A program made the position numbers and the translations under genes. A model generated the notes under the pieces. The model was not told the origin of the DNA. It did no database searches and worked only from the letters and a program-made list of their open reading frames with translations. Below are positions 26,191-36,257 of a stretch of 64,000 nt of DNA, piece by piece. Each line of letters starts with the position of its first letter. Position 1 is the stretch's first letter. The DNA comes from Streptomyces virginiae (GTDB lineage: Bacteria; Actinomycetota; Actinomycetes; Streptomycetales; Streptomycetaceae). The stretch is taken from positions 1 to 64,000 of the forward strand of contig NZ_JOAK01000021.1 in the NCBI RefSeq assembly GCF_000720455.1, written 5' to 3'.

Positions 26191-26595
26191 TCAGACGCGG
26201 CGGCGCTTCGGCGGGCGGCAGCCGTTGTGCGGGGTGGGGGTGACGTCCTGGATCGAGCCGACCTCGAGGCCGGTGGCCTGGAGGGAGCGGATCGCGGTCT
26301 CACGGCCGGAGCCGGGACCCTTGACGAAGACGTCGACCTTGCGCATGCCGTGCTCCTGCGCGCGACGGGCGGCCGACTCGGCGGCCATCTGCGCGGCGAA
26401 GGGGGTGGACTTGCGCGAGCCCTTGAAGCCGACGTGGCCGGCGGAGGCCCAGGAGATCACGTTGCCGGACGGGTCCGTGATCGAAACGATGGTGTTGTTG
26501 AACGTGCTCTTGATGTGGGCGTGCCCGTGAGCGACGTTCTTCTTTTCCTTGCGGCGCACCTTCTTGGCAGCGCCCTGACGACCCTTGGGGGGCAT
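26191..26595 (-). CDS. rpsK: 30S ribosomal protein S11
   Basis: Platform protein of the 30S subunit that contacts the mRNA exit region. At 134 aa it has a basic N-terminus, then [25 protein letters not shown] and the C-terminal [16 protein letters not shown], all diagnostic. It lies 54 bases downstream of rpsM in the alpha operon. Confidence 0.98.
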   Translation of the reverse strand: MPPKGRQGAAKKVRRKEKKNVAHGHAHIKSTFNNTIVSITDPSGNVISWASAGHVGFKGSRKSTPFAAQMAAESAARRAQEHGMRKVDVFVKGPGSGRETAIRSLQATGLEVGSIQDVTPTPHNGCRPPKRRRV

Positions 26596-26649
26596 CTAAA
26601 TCTCCTACGGGAGGTGGTCGGTCCTACAGCGCAAGACCGCTGAACAGGA

Positions 26650-27030
26650 CTACTTCTTGCCCGGCTTCTTCTTACCGGCGATCGCGCGACGCGGGCCCTT
26701 GCGGGTACGCGCGTTCGTGCTGGTGCGCTGACCGTGCACCGGGAGGCCGCGACGGTGGCGGATGCCCTGGTAGCACTGGATCTCGATCTTGCGGCGGATG
26801 TCGCCCTGGATCTCGCGGCGGAGGTCACCCTCGGTACGGAGGTTGGCGTCCACGTACTCGCGGATCTTGACGAGGTCCTCTTCGGCCAGGTCACGAACGC
26901 GGGTGTTCGGGTTCACGCCGGTGGAGGCGAGGATCTCCTTGGACCGGGTGCGCCCGATACCGAAGACGTAGGTGAGTGCGATCTCCACACGCTTTTCGCG
27001 CGGGATGTCAACACCGGAAACGCGTGCCAT
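26650..27030 (-). CDS. rpsM: 30S ribosomal protein S13
   Basis: Head protein of the 30S subunit that forms bridges to the 50S subunit. The 126-aa protein has [20 protein letters not shown], the [17 protein letters not shown] motif and a Lys-rich C-terminal tail that contacts P-site tRNA. A gap of 200 bases separates it from rpmJ upstream, large for this operon. Confidence 0.98.
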   Translation of the reverse strand: MARVSGVDIPREKRVEIALTYVFGIGRTRSKEILASTGVNPNTRVRDLAEEDLVKIREYVDANLRTEGDLRREIQGDIRRKIEIQCYQGIRHRRGLPVHGQRTSTNARTRKGPRRAIAGKKKPGKK

Positions 27031-27230
27031 TCAATGGCTCCTGTGTGTTCGGGGGTCTTCCACAGAACCGATCCCGACCGCCGACCACCCGTGTCGGGTG
27101 ATGGTACGTCCGGGTCCCCGGCCCCCGCCGGAGGTGCCGCCGGCCCTTTGCCGGGCTGGGCGGGTTCTGCGTATGTACGTTTTCTTACGTCGCGCGAAGA
27201 ACTGCGTTAAGGCAGGTCGGTCGGCGTGCG

Positions 27231-27344
27231 TCAGCCCTGGCGCTGCTTGTGGCGCAGGTTGTCGCAGATGACCATGACCCGGCCGTGACGGCGGATCACC
27301 TTGCACTTGTCGCAGATCTTCTTGACGCTCGGCTTGACCTTCAT
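27231..27344 (-). CDS. rpmJ: 50S ribosomal protein L36
   Basis: The smallest 50S protein, 37 aa, [20 protein letters not shown] at its start. It is the zinc-binding (C+) form: CDKC followed by a later Cys and His (CDNLRH) supply the four ligands. The ATG at 27342-27344 is internal to a longer frame. It lies 73 bases after infA, the standard order infA-rpmJ-rpsM. Confidence 0.97.
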   Translation of the reverse strand: MKVKPSVKKICDKCKVIRRHGRVMVICDNLRHKQRQG

Positions 27345-27417
27345 GTTGGTGAGGTTCTCCGGGTCAGTGCCACCACCCGCACCGGGACGGACGCCCAGGC
27401 AGGAGTGAGAGCAAGAT

Positions 27418-27639
27418 CTACTTGTATCGGTAGACGATCCGGCCACGCGTCAGGTCGTACGGAGAGAGCTCCACAACGACCCGGTCATCGGGCAGGATGC
27501 GGATGTAGTGCATGCGCATCTTCCCGCTGATGTGCGCGAGGACCTTGTGACCGTTCTGGAGTTCCACCTTGAACATGGCGTTCGGGAGGGACTCGATCAC
27601 GGTGCCCTCGATTTCGATGGCACCTTGCTTCTTGGCCAC
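27418..27639 (-). CDS. infA: Translation initiation factor IF-1
   Basis: IF-1 binds the ribosomal A site during initiation. The 73-aa OB-fold protein starts at GTG 27639 ([12 protein letters not shown]) and shows [28 protein letters not shown] and [13 protein letters not shown]. The frame is open further upstream but only this start gives the family length. A -10-like TAGACT lies about 80 bases upstream, between map and infA, so it may have its own promoter as well as read-through from map. Confidence 0.97.
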   Translation of the reverse strand: MAKKQGAIEIEGTVIESLPNAMFKVELQNGHKVLAHISGKMRMHYIRILPDDRVVVELSPYDLTRGRIVYRYK

Positions 27640-27717
27640 GCTTCGCCTTTCGAATCGGCTACCTTGATCGGCCCCGTGCGCCATGCAGGCATGGAAGTGC
27701 ACGAGAGCCGACGAGTC

Positions 27718-27723
27718 AGTCTA
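27718..27723 (-). promoter_or_regulatory. Candidate -10 element upstream of infA
   Basis: TAGACT on the minus strand fits TANNNT. A weak TTCGTC lies about 18 bases upstream as a possible -35. The position would give a leader of about 70 bases to infA. Confidence 0.35.
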
Positions 27724-27777
27724 CGTCAGGGCACCCAGAAAGACGAATCCGGAAAGTTTGCCCCAGAGTCTAGATCA

Positions 27778-28629
27778 TTAACCGAGGGGGTCCGGGGCCG
27801 TGGTGACCCCGTACTCCGCCAGCTTCGCCTTGCCGCAGTCCGGGCTGGTCAGGACGATCGGACCGGCCTCCGTCAGCGCGATGGAGTGCTCCCAGTGCGA
27901 GGACCAGGTGCCGTCCGTCGTGATGACCGTCCAGTCGTCCGAGAGGACCTCCGTCTGGGCGGTGCCCAGGGAGACCATCGGCTCGATCGCCAGGCAGACG
28001 CCCGGAACGAGCTTGATGCCCTTGCCCCGCTTGCGCGAGACGTAGTTCAGCAGGTGGGGGTCCATGTGCATCTCGGACCCGATGCCGTGGCCGCCGTAGT
28101 CCTCGATGATCCCGAACTTGCCGAGGCTGTGCTCACCGGTGGAGGGGCGGGGCTGGCGCTTGATGTACGTCTCGATCGCCTTGGAGATGTCCACGAGGCG
28201 GTTGCCCAGCTTCATCGCGGCGATGCCGGCCCACATCGACTCCTCCGTCACCCGGGAGAGCTCCACGAGCTCGGGCGCGTGACCGGTGCCGACGAAGGCG
28301 GTGTACGCCGCGTCGCCGTGCCAGCCGTCCACGATCGCGCCGGCGTCGATGGAGATGATGTCGCCGTCCTTGAGGACGGTCTTGTCGTCCGGGATGCCGT
28401 GGACGACGACCTCGTTGACCGAGGTGCAGATCGTCGCGGGGAAACCGCCGTAGCCGAGGAAGTTCGACTTCGCCCCGGCGTCCGCGATGACCTTGCGGGC
28501 CACCATGTCCAGATCCCGCGTCGTGGCGCCCGGCACGGCCGCCTCACGGGTCGCCGCATGGATCGCGGCGACGACCAGCCCCGCCTCGCGCATCTTCGCG
28601 ATCTGCTCGGGGGTCTTGATCTGCACCAT
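27778..28629 (-). CDS. map: Type I methionine aminopeptidase
   Basis: Removes the initiator Met from nascent proteins. The 283-aa protein has the metal ligands in order: Asp in SIDAGAIVDGWHGD (two Asp), His in GHGIGSEMH, Glu in AIEPMVSLG, and Glu in HWEHSIALTE. The substrate-contact His lies in VVHGIPDD. It sits between adk and infA, but after a hairpin at 28745-28779, so it probably starts a new transcript from the 28630-28740 gap. Confidence 0.96.
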   Translation of the reverse strand: MVQIKTPEQIAKMREAGLVVAAIHAATREAAVPGATTRDLDMVARKVIADAGAKSNFLGYGGFPATICTSVNEVVVHGIPDDKTVLKDGDIISIDAGAIVDGWHGDAAYTAFVGTGHAPELVELSRVTEESMWAGIAAMKLGNRLVDISKAIETYIKRQPRPSTGEHSLGKFGIIEDYGGHGIGSEMHMDPHLLNYVSRKRGKGIKLVPGVCLAIEPMVSLGTAQTEVLSDDWTVITTDGTWSSHWEHSIALTEAGPIVLTSPDCGKAKLAEYGVTTAPDPLG

Positions 28630-28744
28630 GTGGGCGTGCCTTCCGTCTTCTGCGGCTGGACCGCCGCCGCTCTCGCGGACGTGGTCGCTGTCCGCTGTGG
28701 TTGCTCAATTATTGGCTGATGTCGTGCCGCGGCGCGTCACGCAG

Positions 28745-28779
28745 ACGGCCGCGGTGCCCCGAGGGGACACCGCGGCCGT
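28745..28779 (-). terminator. Terminator after adk
   Basis: ACGGCCGCGGTGCCCC pairs with GGGACACCGCGGCCGT around a three-base loop, apart from one mismatched or bulged position. It lies just downstream of the adk stop codon. Confidence 0.75.
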
Positions 28780-28800
28780 GCCTGCACAGCAAGGGGGTGA

Positions 28801-29448
28801 CTACTTCTTGAGAGCGTCCATGGCGCGCTTCGTGACGTCCGACACCTCACCGAGGGCCGGGATGGTCACCAGCAGGCCCTGGGCCTTGTAGTAGTCGATG
28901 ATCGGCTCGGTCTGCGTGTGGTAGACCTCCAGCCGGTTGCGGACCGTCGCCTCCGAGTCGTCACCGCGCTGGTACAGCTCGCCGCCGCAGGTGTCGCAGA
29001 CACCCTCGGCCTTCGGCGGGGCGTACGTCACGTGGAAGACGTGCGAGGAGTCGTTGCGGCAGATCCGGCGACCGGCGATGCGCTTGACGACCTCGTCCTC
29101 CTCGACCTCCAGGTCGAGGACGGCGTCGAGCTTCATGCCCTCGGCCTGGAGCATCACGTCGAGCGCCTCGGCCTGCGAGACGTTGCGCGGGAAGCCGTCG
29201 AGCAGGAAGCCGCCCGCGGCGTCGGGCTGCTCCATCCGGTCCTTCGCCATGCCGATGGTCACCTCGTCGGGCACCAGGTCGCCGGCGTCCATGAACGCCT
29301 TCGCCTGCTTGCCCAGCTCGGTGCCCTGGCTGATGTTGGCCCGGAACAGGTCGCCCGTGGAGATGTGCGGGATCGACAGGTTCTTGGCAAGGAACGCGGC
29401 CTGCGTTCCCTTGCCCGCACCGGGCGGTCCGACGAGGACGATTCGCAT
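28801..29448 (-). CDS. adk: Adenylate kinase
   Basis: Interconverts ATP+AMP and 2 ADP. The 215-aa protein has P-loop [15 protein letters not shown], the AMP-binding [10 protein letters not shown], and [11 protein letters not shown]. The long LID domain has CRNDSSH and then CDTC, so the usual first Cys-x2-Cys pair is Cys-x2-Asp with a His nearby, a variant metal site. Its ATG shares one base with the secY stop, so expression is coupled to secY. Confidence 0.97.
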   Translation of the reverse strand: MRIVLVGPPGAGKGTQAAFLAKNLSIPHISTGDLFRANISQGTELGKQAKAFMDAGDLVPDEVTIGMAKDRMEQPDAAGGFLLDGFPRNVSQAEALDVMLQAEGMKLDAVLDLEVEEDEVVKRIAGRRICRNDSSHVFHVTYAPPKAEGVCDTCGGELYQRGDDSEATVRNRLEVYHTQTEPIIDYYKAQGLLVTIPALGEVSDVTKRAMDALKK

Positions 29449-30761
29449 CAGCGGAGGAACCCTTCGTAATTACGCTGCTGGAGCTGGCTCTCGATCTGCT
29501 TCACGGTTTCCAGACCCACACCCACGATGATCAGGATGCTCGTCCCGCCGAACGGGAAGTTCTGGTTCGCTCCGAAGCCGGCCAACGCCATCGTCGGCAC
29601 AAGAGCGATGAGACCCAGGTACAGCGACCCCGGCCAGGTGATCCGGTTGAGCACGTAGCTCAGGTACTCGGCGGTGGGTCGACCGGCACGGATACCCGGG
29701 ATGAACCCACCATACTTCTTCATGTTGTCTGCAACTTCCTCGGGGTTGAACGAGATCGCCACGTAGAAGAACGCGAAGAAAACGATCAGGAGGAAGTAGG
29801 CCGCGATGTAGTACGGGTGGTCGCCCTTGACGAAGTGCTTCTGGATCCAGTTGGCCCAGCCCGCGGTGGAACCGCTGAACTGCACGACCAGCGCCGGGAT
29901 GTAGAGCAGCGACGAGGCGAAGATGACGGGGATGATGCCCGCCTGGTTCACCTTGAGCGGGATGTAGGTAGAGGTACCGCCGTAGGCACGGCGGCCGATC
30001 ATGCGCTTCGCGTACTGGACCGGGATCCGGCGCTGCGCCTGCTCGACGAAGACCACCAGGCCGACCATCGCGAGGCCGACCAGCATGACGACGCCGAACT
30101 CGACCCAGCCGTCGGCGATCTTGCCCTGGAGCTTGATCTGCCAGAGGGCGCCGATGAAGCCGGCGGCGATCGAGATGAACATGAGGATCGACATGCCGTT
30201 GCCGATGCCGCGGTCGGTGATGAGCTCACCGAGCCACATGACGACGCAGGTACCGGCGGTCATGGTGACCACCATGACGACCGTGGTGAAGATCGACCGG
30301 TCGGGAACGATCTGGCTGGCGACCTGGCAACCCTGGAACAGGGCGCCGGTACGGGCGGTGGCGACGAGGCCGGTGCCCTGGAGGATCGCGAGCGCGACCG
30401 TCAGATAGCGCGTGTACTGAGTGATCTTCGCCGTGCCGGACTGGCCCTCTTTCTTGAGGGTCTCCAGCTTCGGGATGACCACGGTCAGCAGCTGCAGAAT
30501 GATGCTCGCCGTGATGTACGGCATGATGCCGAGCGCAAAGATCGTGATCTGCAGCAGCGCACCGCCGCTGAACATGTTGACGAGGCCGAACAGACCATTG
30601 CTGCTTCCGGCCTGTTCCACGCAGATCTGTACGTTCTTGTAGCTCACGCCGGGGACGGGGACATGAGACCCGAGCCGGAACAGCACGATGATGCCGAGCG
30701 TGAAGAGCAGCTTCTTGCGCAGGTCGGGCGTCTTGAACGCCCGGGCGAACGCGGTGAGCAC
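29448..30761 (-). CDS. secY: Protein translocase subunit SecY
   Basis: Channel subunit of the SecYEG translocon in the cytoplasmic membrane. The 437-aa protein has ten predicted membrane segments. It begins [21 protein letters not shown] and contains [10 protein letters not shown], the cytoplasmic C5-loop Arg region ([11 protein letters not shown]), [24 protein letters not shown], and [23 protein letters not shown]. It follows a hairpin and a 187-base gap after rplO, so an internal promoter is possible. Adk overlaps its stop by one base. Confidence 0.98.
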   Translation of the reverse strand: MLTAFARAFKTPDLRKKLLFTLGIIVLFRLGSHVPVPGVSYKNVQICVEQAGSSNGLFGLVNMFSGGALLQITIFALGIMPYITASIILQLLTVVIPKLETLKKEGQSGTAKITQYTRYLTVALAILQGTGLVATARTGALFQGCQVASQIVPDRSIFTTVVMVVTMTAGTCVVMWLGELITDRGIGNGMSILMFISIAAGFIGALWQIKLQGKIADGWVEFGVVMLVGLAMVGLVVFVEQAQRRIPVQYAKRMIGRRAYGGTSTYIPLKVNQAGIIPVIFASSLLYIPALVVQFSGSTAGWANWIQKHFVKGDHPYYIAAYFLLIVFFAFFYVAISFNPEEVADNMKKYGGFIPGIRAGRPTAEYLSYVLNRITWPGSLYLGLIALVPTMALAGFGANQNFPFGGTSILIIVGVGLETVKQIESQLQQRNYEGFLR

Positions 30762-30881
30762 GGTGCCTCCTGCGACCCCCGCGCTACTGCGTCAGAGGTG
30801 ACGGTCTGAGGGATCGACGTATACGACAAAGCAATGGTGCACGCCACCTTACCGGCGAGTGTGCCCCCCGTGGAACGACCA

Positions 30882-30915
30882 ACCGGGGATGCCCCATATG
30901 TGAGGCATCCCCGGT
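30882..30915 (-). terminator. Hairpin between rplO and secY
   Basis: ACCGGGGATGCC and GGCATCCCCGGT form a 12-bp perfect stem with a ten-base loop. It lies between the rplO stop and secY and may end or attenuate the spc ribosomal transcript. Confidence 0.65.
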
Positions 30916-30948
30916 CGGGTTTTGAGCTATTCAGCCACTGAAATCGTC

Positions 30949-31404
30949 TTAGACGAGCTCGGTGACGGTACCGCCGGCAGCGGTGATCTTCTCCTTGGCG
31001 GAGGCGGAAACGGCGTCAACCGAAACCTGCAGCGCCACGGAGAGCTCGCCCTGGCCCAGGACCTTGACGAGGCTGTTCTTGCGAACCGCGCCCTTGGCGA
31101 CCAGGTCGGCCACCGTGACTTCTCCACCCTCGGGGTAGAGAGCGCCGAGCTTGTCCAGGTTGACAACCTGGAACTCGGTGCGGAACGGGTTCTTGAAGCC
31201 CTTGAGCTTCGGCAGGCGCATGTGGAGGGGCATCTGCCCACCCTCGAAGCGCTGCGGGATCTGGTAACGGGCCTTCTGGCCCTTCGTACCACGACCGGCC
31301 GTCTTACCCTTCGACGCCTCACCGCGACCCACACGGGTCTTCGCGGTCTTGGCACCGGGGGCGGGACGGAGGTTGTGGGCCTTCAGCGGGCTGTTCTCAG
31401 CCAT
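30949..31404 (-). CDS. rplO: 50S ribosomal protein L15
   Basis: Late-assembly 50S protein, 151 aa. It has the Gly-rich N-terminal segment [21 protein letters not shown], then [16 protein letters not shown] and a C-terminal [12 protein letters not shown] fold typical of L15. It begins two bases after the rpmD stop in the spc operon and is followed by a hairpin. Confidence 0.98.
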   Translation of the reverse strand: MAENSPLKAHNLRPAPGAKTAKTRVGRGEASKGKTAGRGTKGQKARYQIPQRFEGGQMPLHMRLPKLKGFKNPFRTEFQVVNLDKLGALYPEGGEVTVADLVAKGAVRKNSLVKVLGQGELSVALQVSVDAVSASAKEKITAAGGTVTELV

Positions 31405-31406
31405 GA

Positions 31407-31589
31407 TTAGTCAACCTCCTCAACCGTCACGAGGTGGCGGACGGTGTGAACCATTCCGCGGAACTCGGGGCGGTCCTCCTTGACGACGACGTCGTTCAGG
31501 CGCTTGAGCCCGAGCGAACGCAGCGTGTCGCGGTGGTTCTGCTTGCTGCCGATGTACGACTTCGTCTGCGTGATCTTGAGGCGGGCCAT
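31407..31589 (-). CDS. rpmD: 50S ribosomal protein L30
   Basis: Small 50S protein, 60 aa, with [20 protein letters not shown] and [15 protein letters not shown], matching bacterial L30. The ATG at 31589 overlaps the rpsE stop (ATGA), so it is translated by coupling. The frame is open further upstream, but only this start fits the family. Confidence 0.97.
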   Translation of the reverse strand: MARLKITQTKSYIGSKQNHRDTLRSLGLKRLNDVVVKEDRPEFRGMVHTVRHLVTVEEVD

Positions 31590-32191
31590 CAGACACCCGC
31601 CCCAGCGCGCGCACGGAGAAGAGCCGCGGGAGCGACGTCCTCGAGGGGCAGACCACGGCGAGCCGCGATCTCCTCGGGACGCTGCAGGCCCTTGAGGGCC
31701 TCCACGGTCGCGTGCACGATGTTGATCGCGTTGTCGGAGCCGAGCGACTTCGACAGGATGTCGTGAACGCCGGCGCACTCCAGAACGGCGCGCACCGGGC
31801 CACCGGCGATAACACCGGTACCGGGGGAAGCAGGCTTCAGCAGGACAACGCCGGCCGCCTTCTCGCCCTGGATCGGGTGCGGGATGGTGCCCTGGATGCG
31901 GGGAACCTTGAAGAAGTTCTTCTTGGCTTCCTCGACGCCCTTGGCGATGGCCGCGGGAACTTCCTTGGCCTTGCCGTAACCGACACCTACGGTGCCGTCA
32001 CCGTCACCCACCACGACGAGCGCGGTGAAGCTGAAGCGACGACCACCCTTGACAACCTTGGCGACACGGTTGATCGCGACAACGCGCTCAACGTAAGCGG
32101 TCTTCTCGGCGGCAGCGCCACCGTCGCGACCCTTCCGGTCCCGCCGCTCGCCGCCACCGGCACCGCTTCCGCGGCGCTGGGGTCCAGCCAT
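31589..32191 (-). CDS. rpsE: 30S ribosomal protein S5
   Basis: S5 lines the mRNA entry channel and affects decoding accuracy. The 200-aa protein has an Arg/Gly-rich N-terminal extension of about 30 residues, then [29 protein letters not shown] and [17 protein letters not shown]. The C-terminus is Arg/Ala-rich. It lies between rplR and rpmD in the spc operon. Confidence 0.98.
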   Translation of the reverse strand: MAGPQRRGSGAGGGERRDRKGRDGGAAAEKTAYVERVVAINRVAKVVKGGRRFSFTALVVVGDGDGTVGVGYGKAKEVPAAIAKGVEEAKKNFFKVPRIQGTIPHPIQGEKAAGVVLLKPASPGTGVIAGGPVRAVLECAGVHDILSKSLGSDNAINIVHATVEALKGLQRPEEIAARRGLPLEDVAPAALLRARAGAGV

Positions 32192-32236
32192 TGGATTACC
32201 TCTCTCTGTTACGTCCGTGAGTCCCGGAACCGGGGC

Positions 32237-32620
32237 TTAGAACTTCAGCCCGGCTTCGCGGGCGGCGTCAGCCAGAGCGGCAATGCGCCCGGCGTATCGG
32301 TTGCCACCGCGGTCAAAGACGACGGTCTCGACACCCGCGGCCTTGGCACGCTCGGCGACGAGCGCGCCGACGGCCTGGGCCTGGGAGCTCTTGTCGCCTT
32401 CGCCACCGCGGATCGAAGCGTCCAGGGTCGACGCCGACGCCAGGGTGTGGCCCTGGAGGTCGTCGATGACCTGAGCAACGATGTTGCGGTTGGAACGCGT
32501 CACGACGAGGCGCGGACGCTCCGCCGTACCCGAGACGTTCTTGCGGATGCGGATGTGGCGGCGAGCCTTGGCAGCGCGCTTGTACGCGTCGCCCTTGGCG
32601 ATCTTCACACCGTATGCCAT
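32237..32620 (-). CDS. rplR: 50S ribosomal protein L18
   Basis: Binds 5S rRNA in the central protuberance. The 127-aa protein has [20 protein letters not shown], then VQVIDD-like [19 protein letters not shown] and [20 protein letters not shown]. It begins two bases after the rplF stop. Confidence 0.98.
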   Translation of the reverse strand: MAYGVKIAKGDAYKRAAKARRHIRIRKNVSGTAERPRLVVTRSNRNIVAQVIDDLQGHTLASASTLDASIRGGEGDKSSQAQAVGALVAERAKAAGVETVVFDRGGNRYAGRIAALADAAREAGLKF

Positions 32621-32622
32621 GG

Positions 32623-33162
32623 CTACTTACCAGCCTTTCCGACCTTGCGGCGGATGACCTCGCCGGCGTACTTGACACCCTTGGCCTTGTACGGGTCGGG
32701 CTTCCGCAGCTTGCGGATGTTGGCGGCGACCTCGCCGACCTTCTGCTTGTCGATGCCCTCGACCGAGAACTTGGTCGGCGACTCGACCTTGAAGGAGATG
32801 CCCTCGGGCGCCTCCACCAGGATCGGGTGGCTGTAGCCGAGCTGGAACTCCAGGTTGGAGCCCTTCGCGGCCACGCGGTAACCGACACCGCTGATCTCGA
32901 GAGCCTTGACGTATCCCGTGGTCACACCGGTGATCATGTTCGCCACCAGCGTGCGGGACAGGCCGTGCAGGGCCTTGTTCTGACGCTCGTCGTTCGGACG
33001 GGTGACGTTCAGAACGCCGTCCTCGTCCTTGACAACTGCGATGGGCGCCTTAACGGTGTGCGCGAGGGAACCCTTGGGGCCCTTCACGTTGACCGTCTGG
33101 CCATCGATGGTGACGTCCACACCGGCGGGAACCTGGATGGGGAGCTTGCCGATTCGCGACAT
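32623..33162 (-). CDS. rplF: 50S ribosomal protein L6
   Basis: 50S protein near the GTPase-associated centre. The 179-aa protein begins [14 protein letters not shown] and has two homologous beta/alpha domains, with [16 protein letters not shown] and the conserved [16 protein letters not shown] near the C-terminus. It lies 20 bases after rpsH. Confidence 0.98.
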   Translation of the reverse strand: MSRIGKLPIQVPAGVDVTIDGQTVNVKGPKGSLAHTVKAPIAVVKDEDGVLNVTRPNDERQNKALHGLSRTLVANMITGVTTGYVKALEISGVGYRVAAKGSNLEFQLGYSHPILVEAPEGISFKVESPTKFSVEGIDKQKVGEVAANIRKLRKPDPYKAKGVKYAGEVIRRKVGKAGK

Positions 33163-33182
33163 TGCTTTTCCTCCGTTCCCGA

Positions 33183-33581
33183 CTACCAGACGTAGGCGAG
33201 GACTTCCCCACCTACGCCCTTCTTGCCTGCCTGCTGGCCGGTCAGGAGACCGTGGGACGTGGAGATGATCGCCACGCCCAGGCCGCCGAGGACCTTCGGC
33301 AGGTTGGTGGACTTCGCGTACACGCGCAGACCGGGCTTCGAGATCCGCTTGATGCCCGCGATGGAGCGCTCACGGTTCGGCCCGAACTTCAGCTCGAGGA
33401 CGAGGTTCTTGCCGACCTCGGCGTCCTCGACCTTCCAGCCGGTGATGAAACCCTCCTGCTTGAGGATCTCCGCGATGTGCGACTTGATCTTGCTGTGCGG
33501 CATCACGACGGTGTCGTGGTACGCCGAGTTAGCGTTACGCAGACGCGTGAGCATGTCTGCGATGGGGTCAGTCATGGTCAT
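33183..33581 (-). CDS. rpsH: 30S ribosomal protein S8
   Basis: Primary 16S rRNA-binding protein. The 132-aa form starts [17 protein letters not shown] at ATG 33581 and ends [10 protein letters not shown]. It has the [12 protein letters not shown] motif typical of S8. In other bacteria S8 represses the spc operon by binding its mRNA. The 220-base gap upstream of this gene is the longest inside the spc operon here. Confidence 0.98.
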   Translation of the reverse strand: MTMTDPIADMLTRLRNANSAYHDTVVMPHSKIKSHIAEILKQEGFITGWKVEDAEVGKNLVLELKFGPNRERSIAGIKRISKPGLRVYAKSTNLPKVLGGLGVAIISTSHGLLTGQQAGKKGVGGEVLAYVW

Positions 33582-33801
33582 GAAGTGGCCTTCGGCCTCT
33601 CTCGCCGGGGTTTCCTGTATGCGCCATCCCTCTCCCCACTCAGTGGCGGGACGGGTGCGGCACGGGGACCTACGGCGTAGTAAGTCGATAGGGCGGCGGA
33701 CGCCCAACCCCACAAGCCTACGGCATGTGGGCAGGGCGGTCCGCCGACCTGATGCTTACCGAGAGCGTCTGGAAAACCTCAACACCCAAAGGGCGTGGGG
33801 A
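33582..33801 (-). other. Unusually long untranslated gap inside the spc operon
   Basis: These 220 bases lie between rpsZ and rpsH, while nearly all neighbouring genes are separated by under 25 bases. I see no credible ORF. A TAGGCT (minus strand) about 140 bases before rpsH could be a -10, but its -35 is weak. The stretch is a candidate for an internal promoter or an S8-binding control region. Confidence 0.4.
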
Positions 33802-33987
33802 TTACCAGGAGCTCTTGGTCACGCCCGGCAGCTCGCCACGGTGAGCCATCTCACGGAGGCACACGCGGCAGAGGCCGAACTTGCGGTACACGGAGTGGGG
33901 GCGACCGCAGCGCTGGCAGCGGGTGTACGCACGCACACCGAACTTGGGCTTACGGGCAGCCTTCGCGATGAGAGCCTTCTTCGCCAT
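33802..33987 (-). CDS. rpsZ: 30S ribosomal protein S14, zinc-binding type (type Z)
   Basis: Short zinc-binding S14 of 61 aa. Two CxxC pairs (CQRC and CRVC) supply the zinc site. The start [20 protein letters not shown] and end [11 protein letters not shown] match the type Z paralogue. Streptomyces usually also carry a zinc-free S14 elsewhere, induced under zinc limitation. It lies five bases after rplE. Confidence 0.97.
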   Translation of the reverse strand: MAKKALIAKAARKPKFGVRAYTRCQRCGRPHSVYRKFGLCRVCLREMAHRGELPGVTKSSW

Positions 33988-33992
33988 CTCGC

Positions 33993-34544
33993 TTACGCCT
34001 CCTTGAAGGGGAAGCCGAGGTGACGAAGGAGCGCGCGGCCCTCAGCGTCGTTGGTCGCCGTGGTGACCACGGTGATGTCCATACCCCGGGTACGGTCGAT
34101 CTTGTCCTGGTCGATCTCGTGGAACATGACCTGCTCCGTGAGACCGAAGGTGTAGTTGCCACGGCCGTCGAACTGCTTCGGCGACAGACCACGGAAGTCA
34201 CGGATACGCGGCAGCGCGAGCGACAGCGTACGGTCCAGGAACTCCCACATGCGGTCACCACGGAGGGTGACGTGGCAGCCGATCGGCTGACCCTCACGCA
34301 GCTTGAACTGCGCGATGGACTTGCGGGCCTTCGTGACGGCCGGCTTCTGACCGGTGATCGTCGTCAGGTCGCGGATGGCGCCGTCGATCAGCTTCGAGTC
34401 ACGGGCGGCGTCGCCGACACCCATGTTCACGACGATCTTGACGAGGCCGGGGATCTGCATGACGTTCTCGTAGGAGAACTCCTCACGCAGCTTGCCCGCG
34501 ATCTCCTCGCGGTACTTCGTCTTCAGACGCGGAGTGGTAGCCAT
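33993..34544 (-). CDS. rplE: 50S ribosomal protein L5
   Basis: Binds 5S rRNA and P-site tRNA. The 183-aa protein has [26 protein letters not shown]-like [26 protein letters not shown] and [10 protein letters not shown]. Its ATG shares one base with the rplX stop, so the two are translationally coupled. Confidence 0.98.
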   Translation of the reverse strand: MATTPRLKTKYREEIAGKLREEFSYENVMQIPGLVKIVVNMGVGDAARDSKLIDGAIRDLTTITGQKPAVTKARKSIAQFKLREGQPIGCHVTLRGDRMWEFLDRTLSLALPRIRDFRGLSPKQFDGRGNYTFGLTEQVMFHEIDQDKIDRTRGMDITVVTTATNDAEGRALLRHLGFPFKEA

Positions 34545-34855
34545 CAGATGTCCTCACCCGTGCGCTTGGCAACGCGGATCTTGTTGCCCTCGTCGTCGAA
34601 GCGGTAACCGACGCGGGTGACGACCTTCTTGCCGTCCTTCTCCACGACCAGCTGGACGTTGGACACGTGGACCGGAGCCTCGGTGATCACGATGCCACCG
34701 GCCTGGTTCTGGCCAGCCTTGGTGTGCTTCTTGACCCGGTTGACACCCTCGACCAGGACGCGGTTCTCGGCGGGGAAGGCGACGATGACCTTGCCCTGCT
34801 TGCCCTTGTCCTTACCGGTGATGACCTGTACCAGGTCGCCCTTCTTGATCTTCAT
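34544..34855 (-). CDS. rplX: 50S ribosomal protein L24
   Basis: Assembly-initiator 50S protein, 103 aa, with a KOW motif ([19 protein letters not shown]) and [15 protein letters not shown]. It starts two bases after the rplN stop and overlaps rplE by one base. Confidence 0.97.
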   Translation of the reverse strand: MKIKKGDLVQVITGKDKGKQGKVIVAFPAENRVLVEGVNRVKKHTKAGQNQAGGIVITEAPVHVSNVQLVVEKDGKKVVTRVGYRFDDEGNKIRVAKRTGEDI

Positions 34856-34857
34856 GC

Positions 34858-35226
34858 TTACAGCACCTCCGGCGCGAGCGAGATGATCTTCATGAACTTC
34901 TTCTCGCGCAGCTCACGGCCGACGGGGCCGAAGATACGGGTGCCGCGAGGGTCGCCGTCGTTCTTCAGAATGACGGCGGCGTTCTCGTCGAAGCGGATGT
35001 ACGAGCCGTCCTGGCGGCGGCGCTCCTTGACGGTGCGAACGATGACCGCCTTGACGACGTCACCCTTCTTCACGTTGCCACCGGGGATCGCGTCCTTGAC
35101 GGTGGCGACGATGACGTCACCGATGCCCGCGTAGCGGCGACCGGAGCCACCGAGAACACGGATGCAAAGGATCTCCTTGGCACCAGTGTTGTCGGCGACA
35201 CGCAGTCGCGACTCCTGCTGGATCAC
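34858..35226 (-). CDS. rplN: 50S ribosomal protein L14
   Basis: 50S protein that forms bridges to the 30S subunit. The 122-aa protein starts at GTG 35226 behind [26 protein letters not shown], then [15 protein letters not shown] and [15 protein letters not shown]. It is the first gene of the spc part and follows a 101-base gap after rpsQ that holds a hairpin. Confidence 0.98.
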   Translation of the reverse strand: MIQQESRLRVADNTGAKEILCIRVLGGSGRRYAGIGDVIVATVKDAIPGGNVKKGDVVKAVIVRTVKERRRQDGSYIRFDENAAVILKNDGDPRGTRIFGPVGRELREKKFMKIISLAPEVL

Positions 35227-35258
35227 GTCTATCTCCTGTTTGTCTGCCGGTTCCCGGC

Positions 35259-35284
35259 GGGGGCCGCGCTAGTGCGGAGCCCCC
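35259..35284 (-). terminator. Hairpin between rpsQ and rplN
   Basis: GGGGGCCGC and GCGGAGCCCCC-type arms form an imperfect stem in the gap at the S10/spc boundary. It may attenuate S10 read-through into spc; the transcript could also be processed here. Confidence 0.45.
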
Positions 35285-35327
35285 ACCGAGCCTGGCGGAA
35301 CGAACCTAAGGGAAACCCCTCAGGTGC

Positions 35328-35609
35328 TTACTTGGCCTTCTCGAGGATCTCGACGATGCGCCAGCGCTTGCTCGCCGACAGCGGACGCGTCTCCATGATG
35401 AGGACGCGGTCGCCGACGCCGGCAGCGTTCTGCTCGTCGTGAGCCTTGAGCTTGTTCGTACGGCGGATGACCTTGCCGTACAGCGCGTGCTTGACGCGGT
35501 CCTCGACGGCGACGACGACGGTCTTGTCCATCTTGTCGCTGACGACCAGACCCTCACGGGTCTTGCGGAAGCCGCGCTCGGTCTTCTCAGTCACGTTGTT
35601 CTCGCTCAT
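35328..35609 (-). CDS. rpsQ: 30S ribosomal protein S17
   Basis: OB-fold 16S rRNA-binding protein, 93 aa. It has [40 protein letters not shown] and [14 protein letters not shown]. The ATG overlaps the rpmC stop by one base. It is the last gene of the S10 part of the cluster. Confidence 0.98.
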   Translation of the reverse strand: MSENNVTEKTERGFRKTREGLVVSDKMDKTVVVAVEDRVKHALYGKVIRRTNKLKAHDEQNAAGVGDRVLIMETRPLSASKRWRIVEILEKAK

Positions 35610-35833
35610 CAGGCGTTCTCCACCGTCTCGATACCGAGCTCACGCTCGTGCATCAGGGTGTAGATGCGAGCGATGTCCTTACGGACGGACTTGAGCCGGC
35701 CGTTGTTCTCCAGCTGGCCGGTGGCCGCCTGGAAACGGAGCTTGAACAGCTCCTCCTTGGCCTCGCGCAGCTTGGCAACGAGCTCCTCGTTGCCGAGCTC
35801 GCGGAGCTCGGACGCCTTGGTTCCCGTCGCCAT
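35609..35833 (-). CDS. rpmC: 50S ribosomal protein L29
   Basis: Small helical 50S protein near the tunnel exit, 74 aa. It has the characteristic [20 protein letters not shown] and [15 protein letters not shown]. The ATG at 35833 shares one base with the rplP stop; a GTG directly upstream (35836) is an alternative. Confidence 0.96.
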   Translation of the reverse strand: MATGTKASELRELGNEELVAKLREAKEELFKLRFQAATGQLENNGRLKSVRKDIARIYTLMHERELGIETVENA

Positions 35834-36252
35834 CACGACTCACCTGCCTCGCGCTTGACGATCCGGCACTTCATCGGCAGCTTGTGGGCCGCACGAGTGA
35901 GGGCCTCACGCGCAATCTTTTCGTTCGGGTAGGACAGCTCGAACATGACCCGGCCCGGGTGCACGTTCGCGATCCACCACTCCGGGGAACCCTTACCGGA
36001 ACCCATGCGGGTCTCGGCAGGCTTCTTCGTCAGCGGACGGTCCGGGTAGATGTTGATCCAGACCTTGCCGCCACGCTTGATGTGGCGGGTCATCGCGATA
36101 CGAGCCGCCTCGATCTGGCGGTTCGTCACGTAGGCGGGGGTGAGCGCCTGGATGCCGTACTCGCCGAACGAGACCTCAGTACCGCCCTTGGCCATACCGC
36201 GGCGCTTCGGGTGGTGCTGCTTGCGGTGCTTGACCCTACGAGGGATCAGCAT
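35833..36252 (-). CDS. rplP: 50S ribosomal protein L16
   Basis: Organises the A-tRNA site of the 50S subunit. The 139-aa protein has [20 protein letters not shown] at the start, [20 protein letters not shown], and [19 protein letters not shown]. It lies five bases after rpsC. Confidence 0.98.
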   Translation of the reverse strand: MLIPRRVKHRKQHHPKRRGMAKGGTEVSFGEYGIQALTPAYVTNRQIEAARIAMTRHIKRGGKVWINIYPDRPLTKKPAETRMGSGKGSPEWWIANVHPGRVMFELSYPNEKIAREALTRAAHKLPMKCRIVKREAGES

Positions 36253-36257
36253 GTCGG

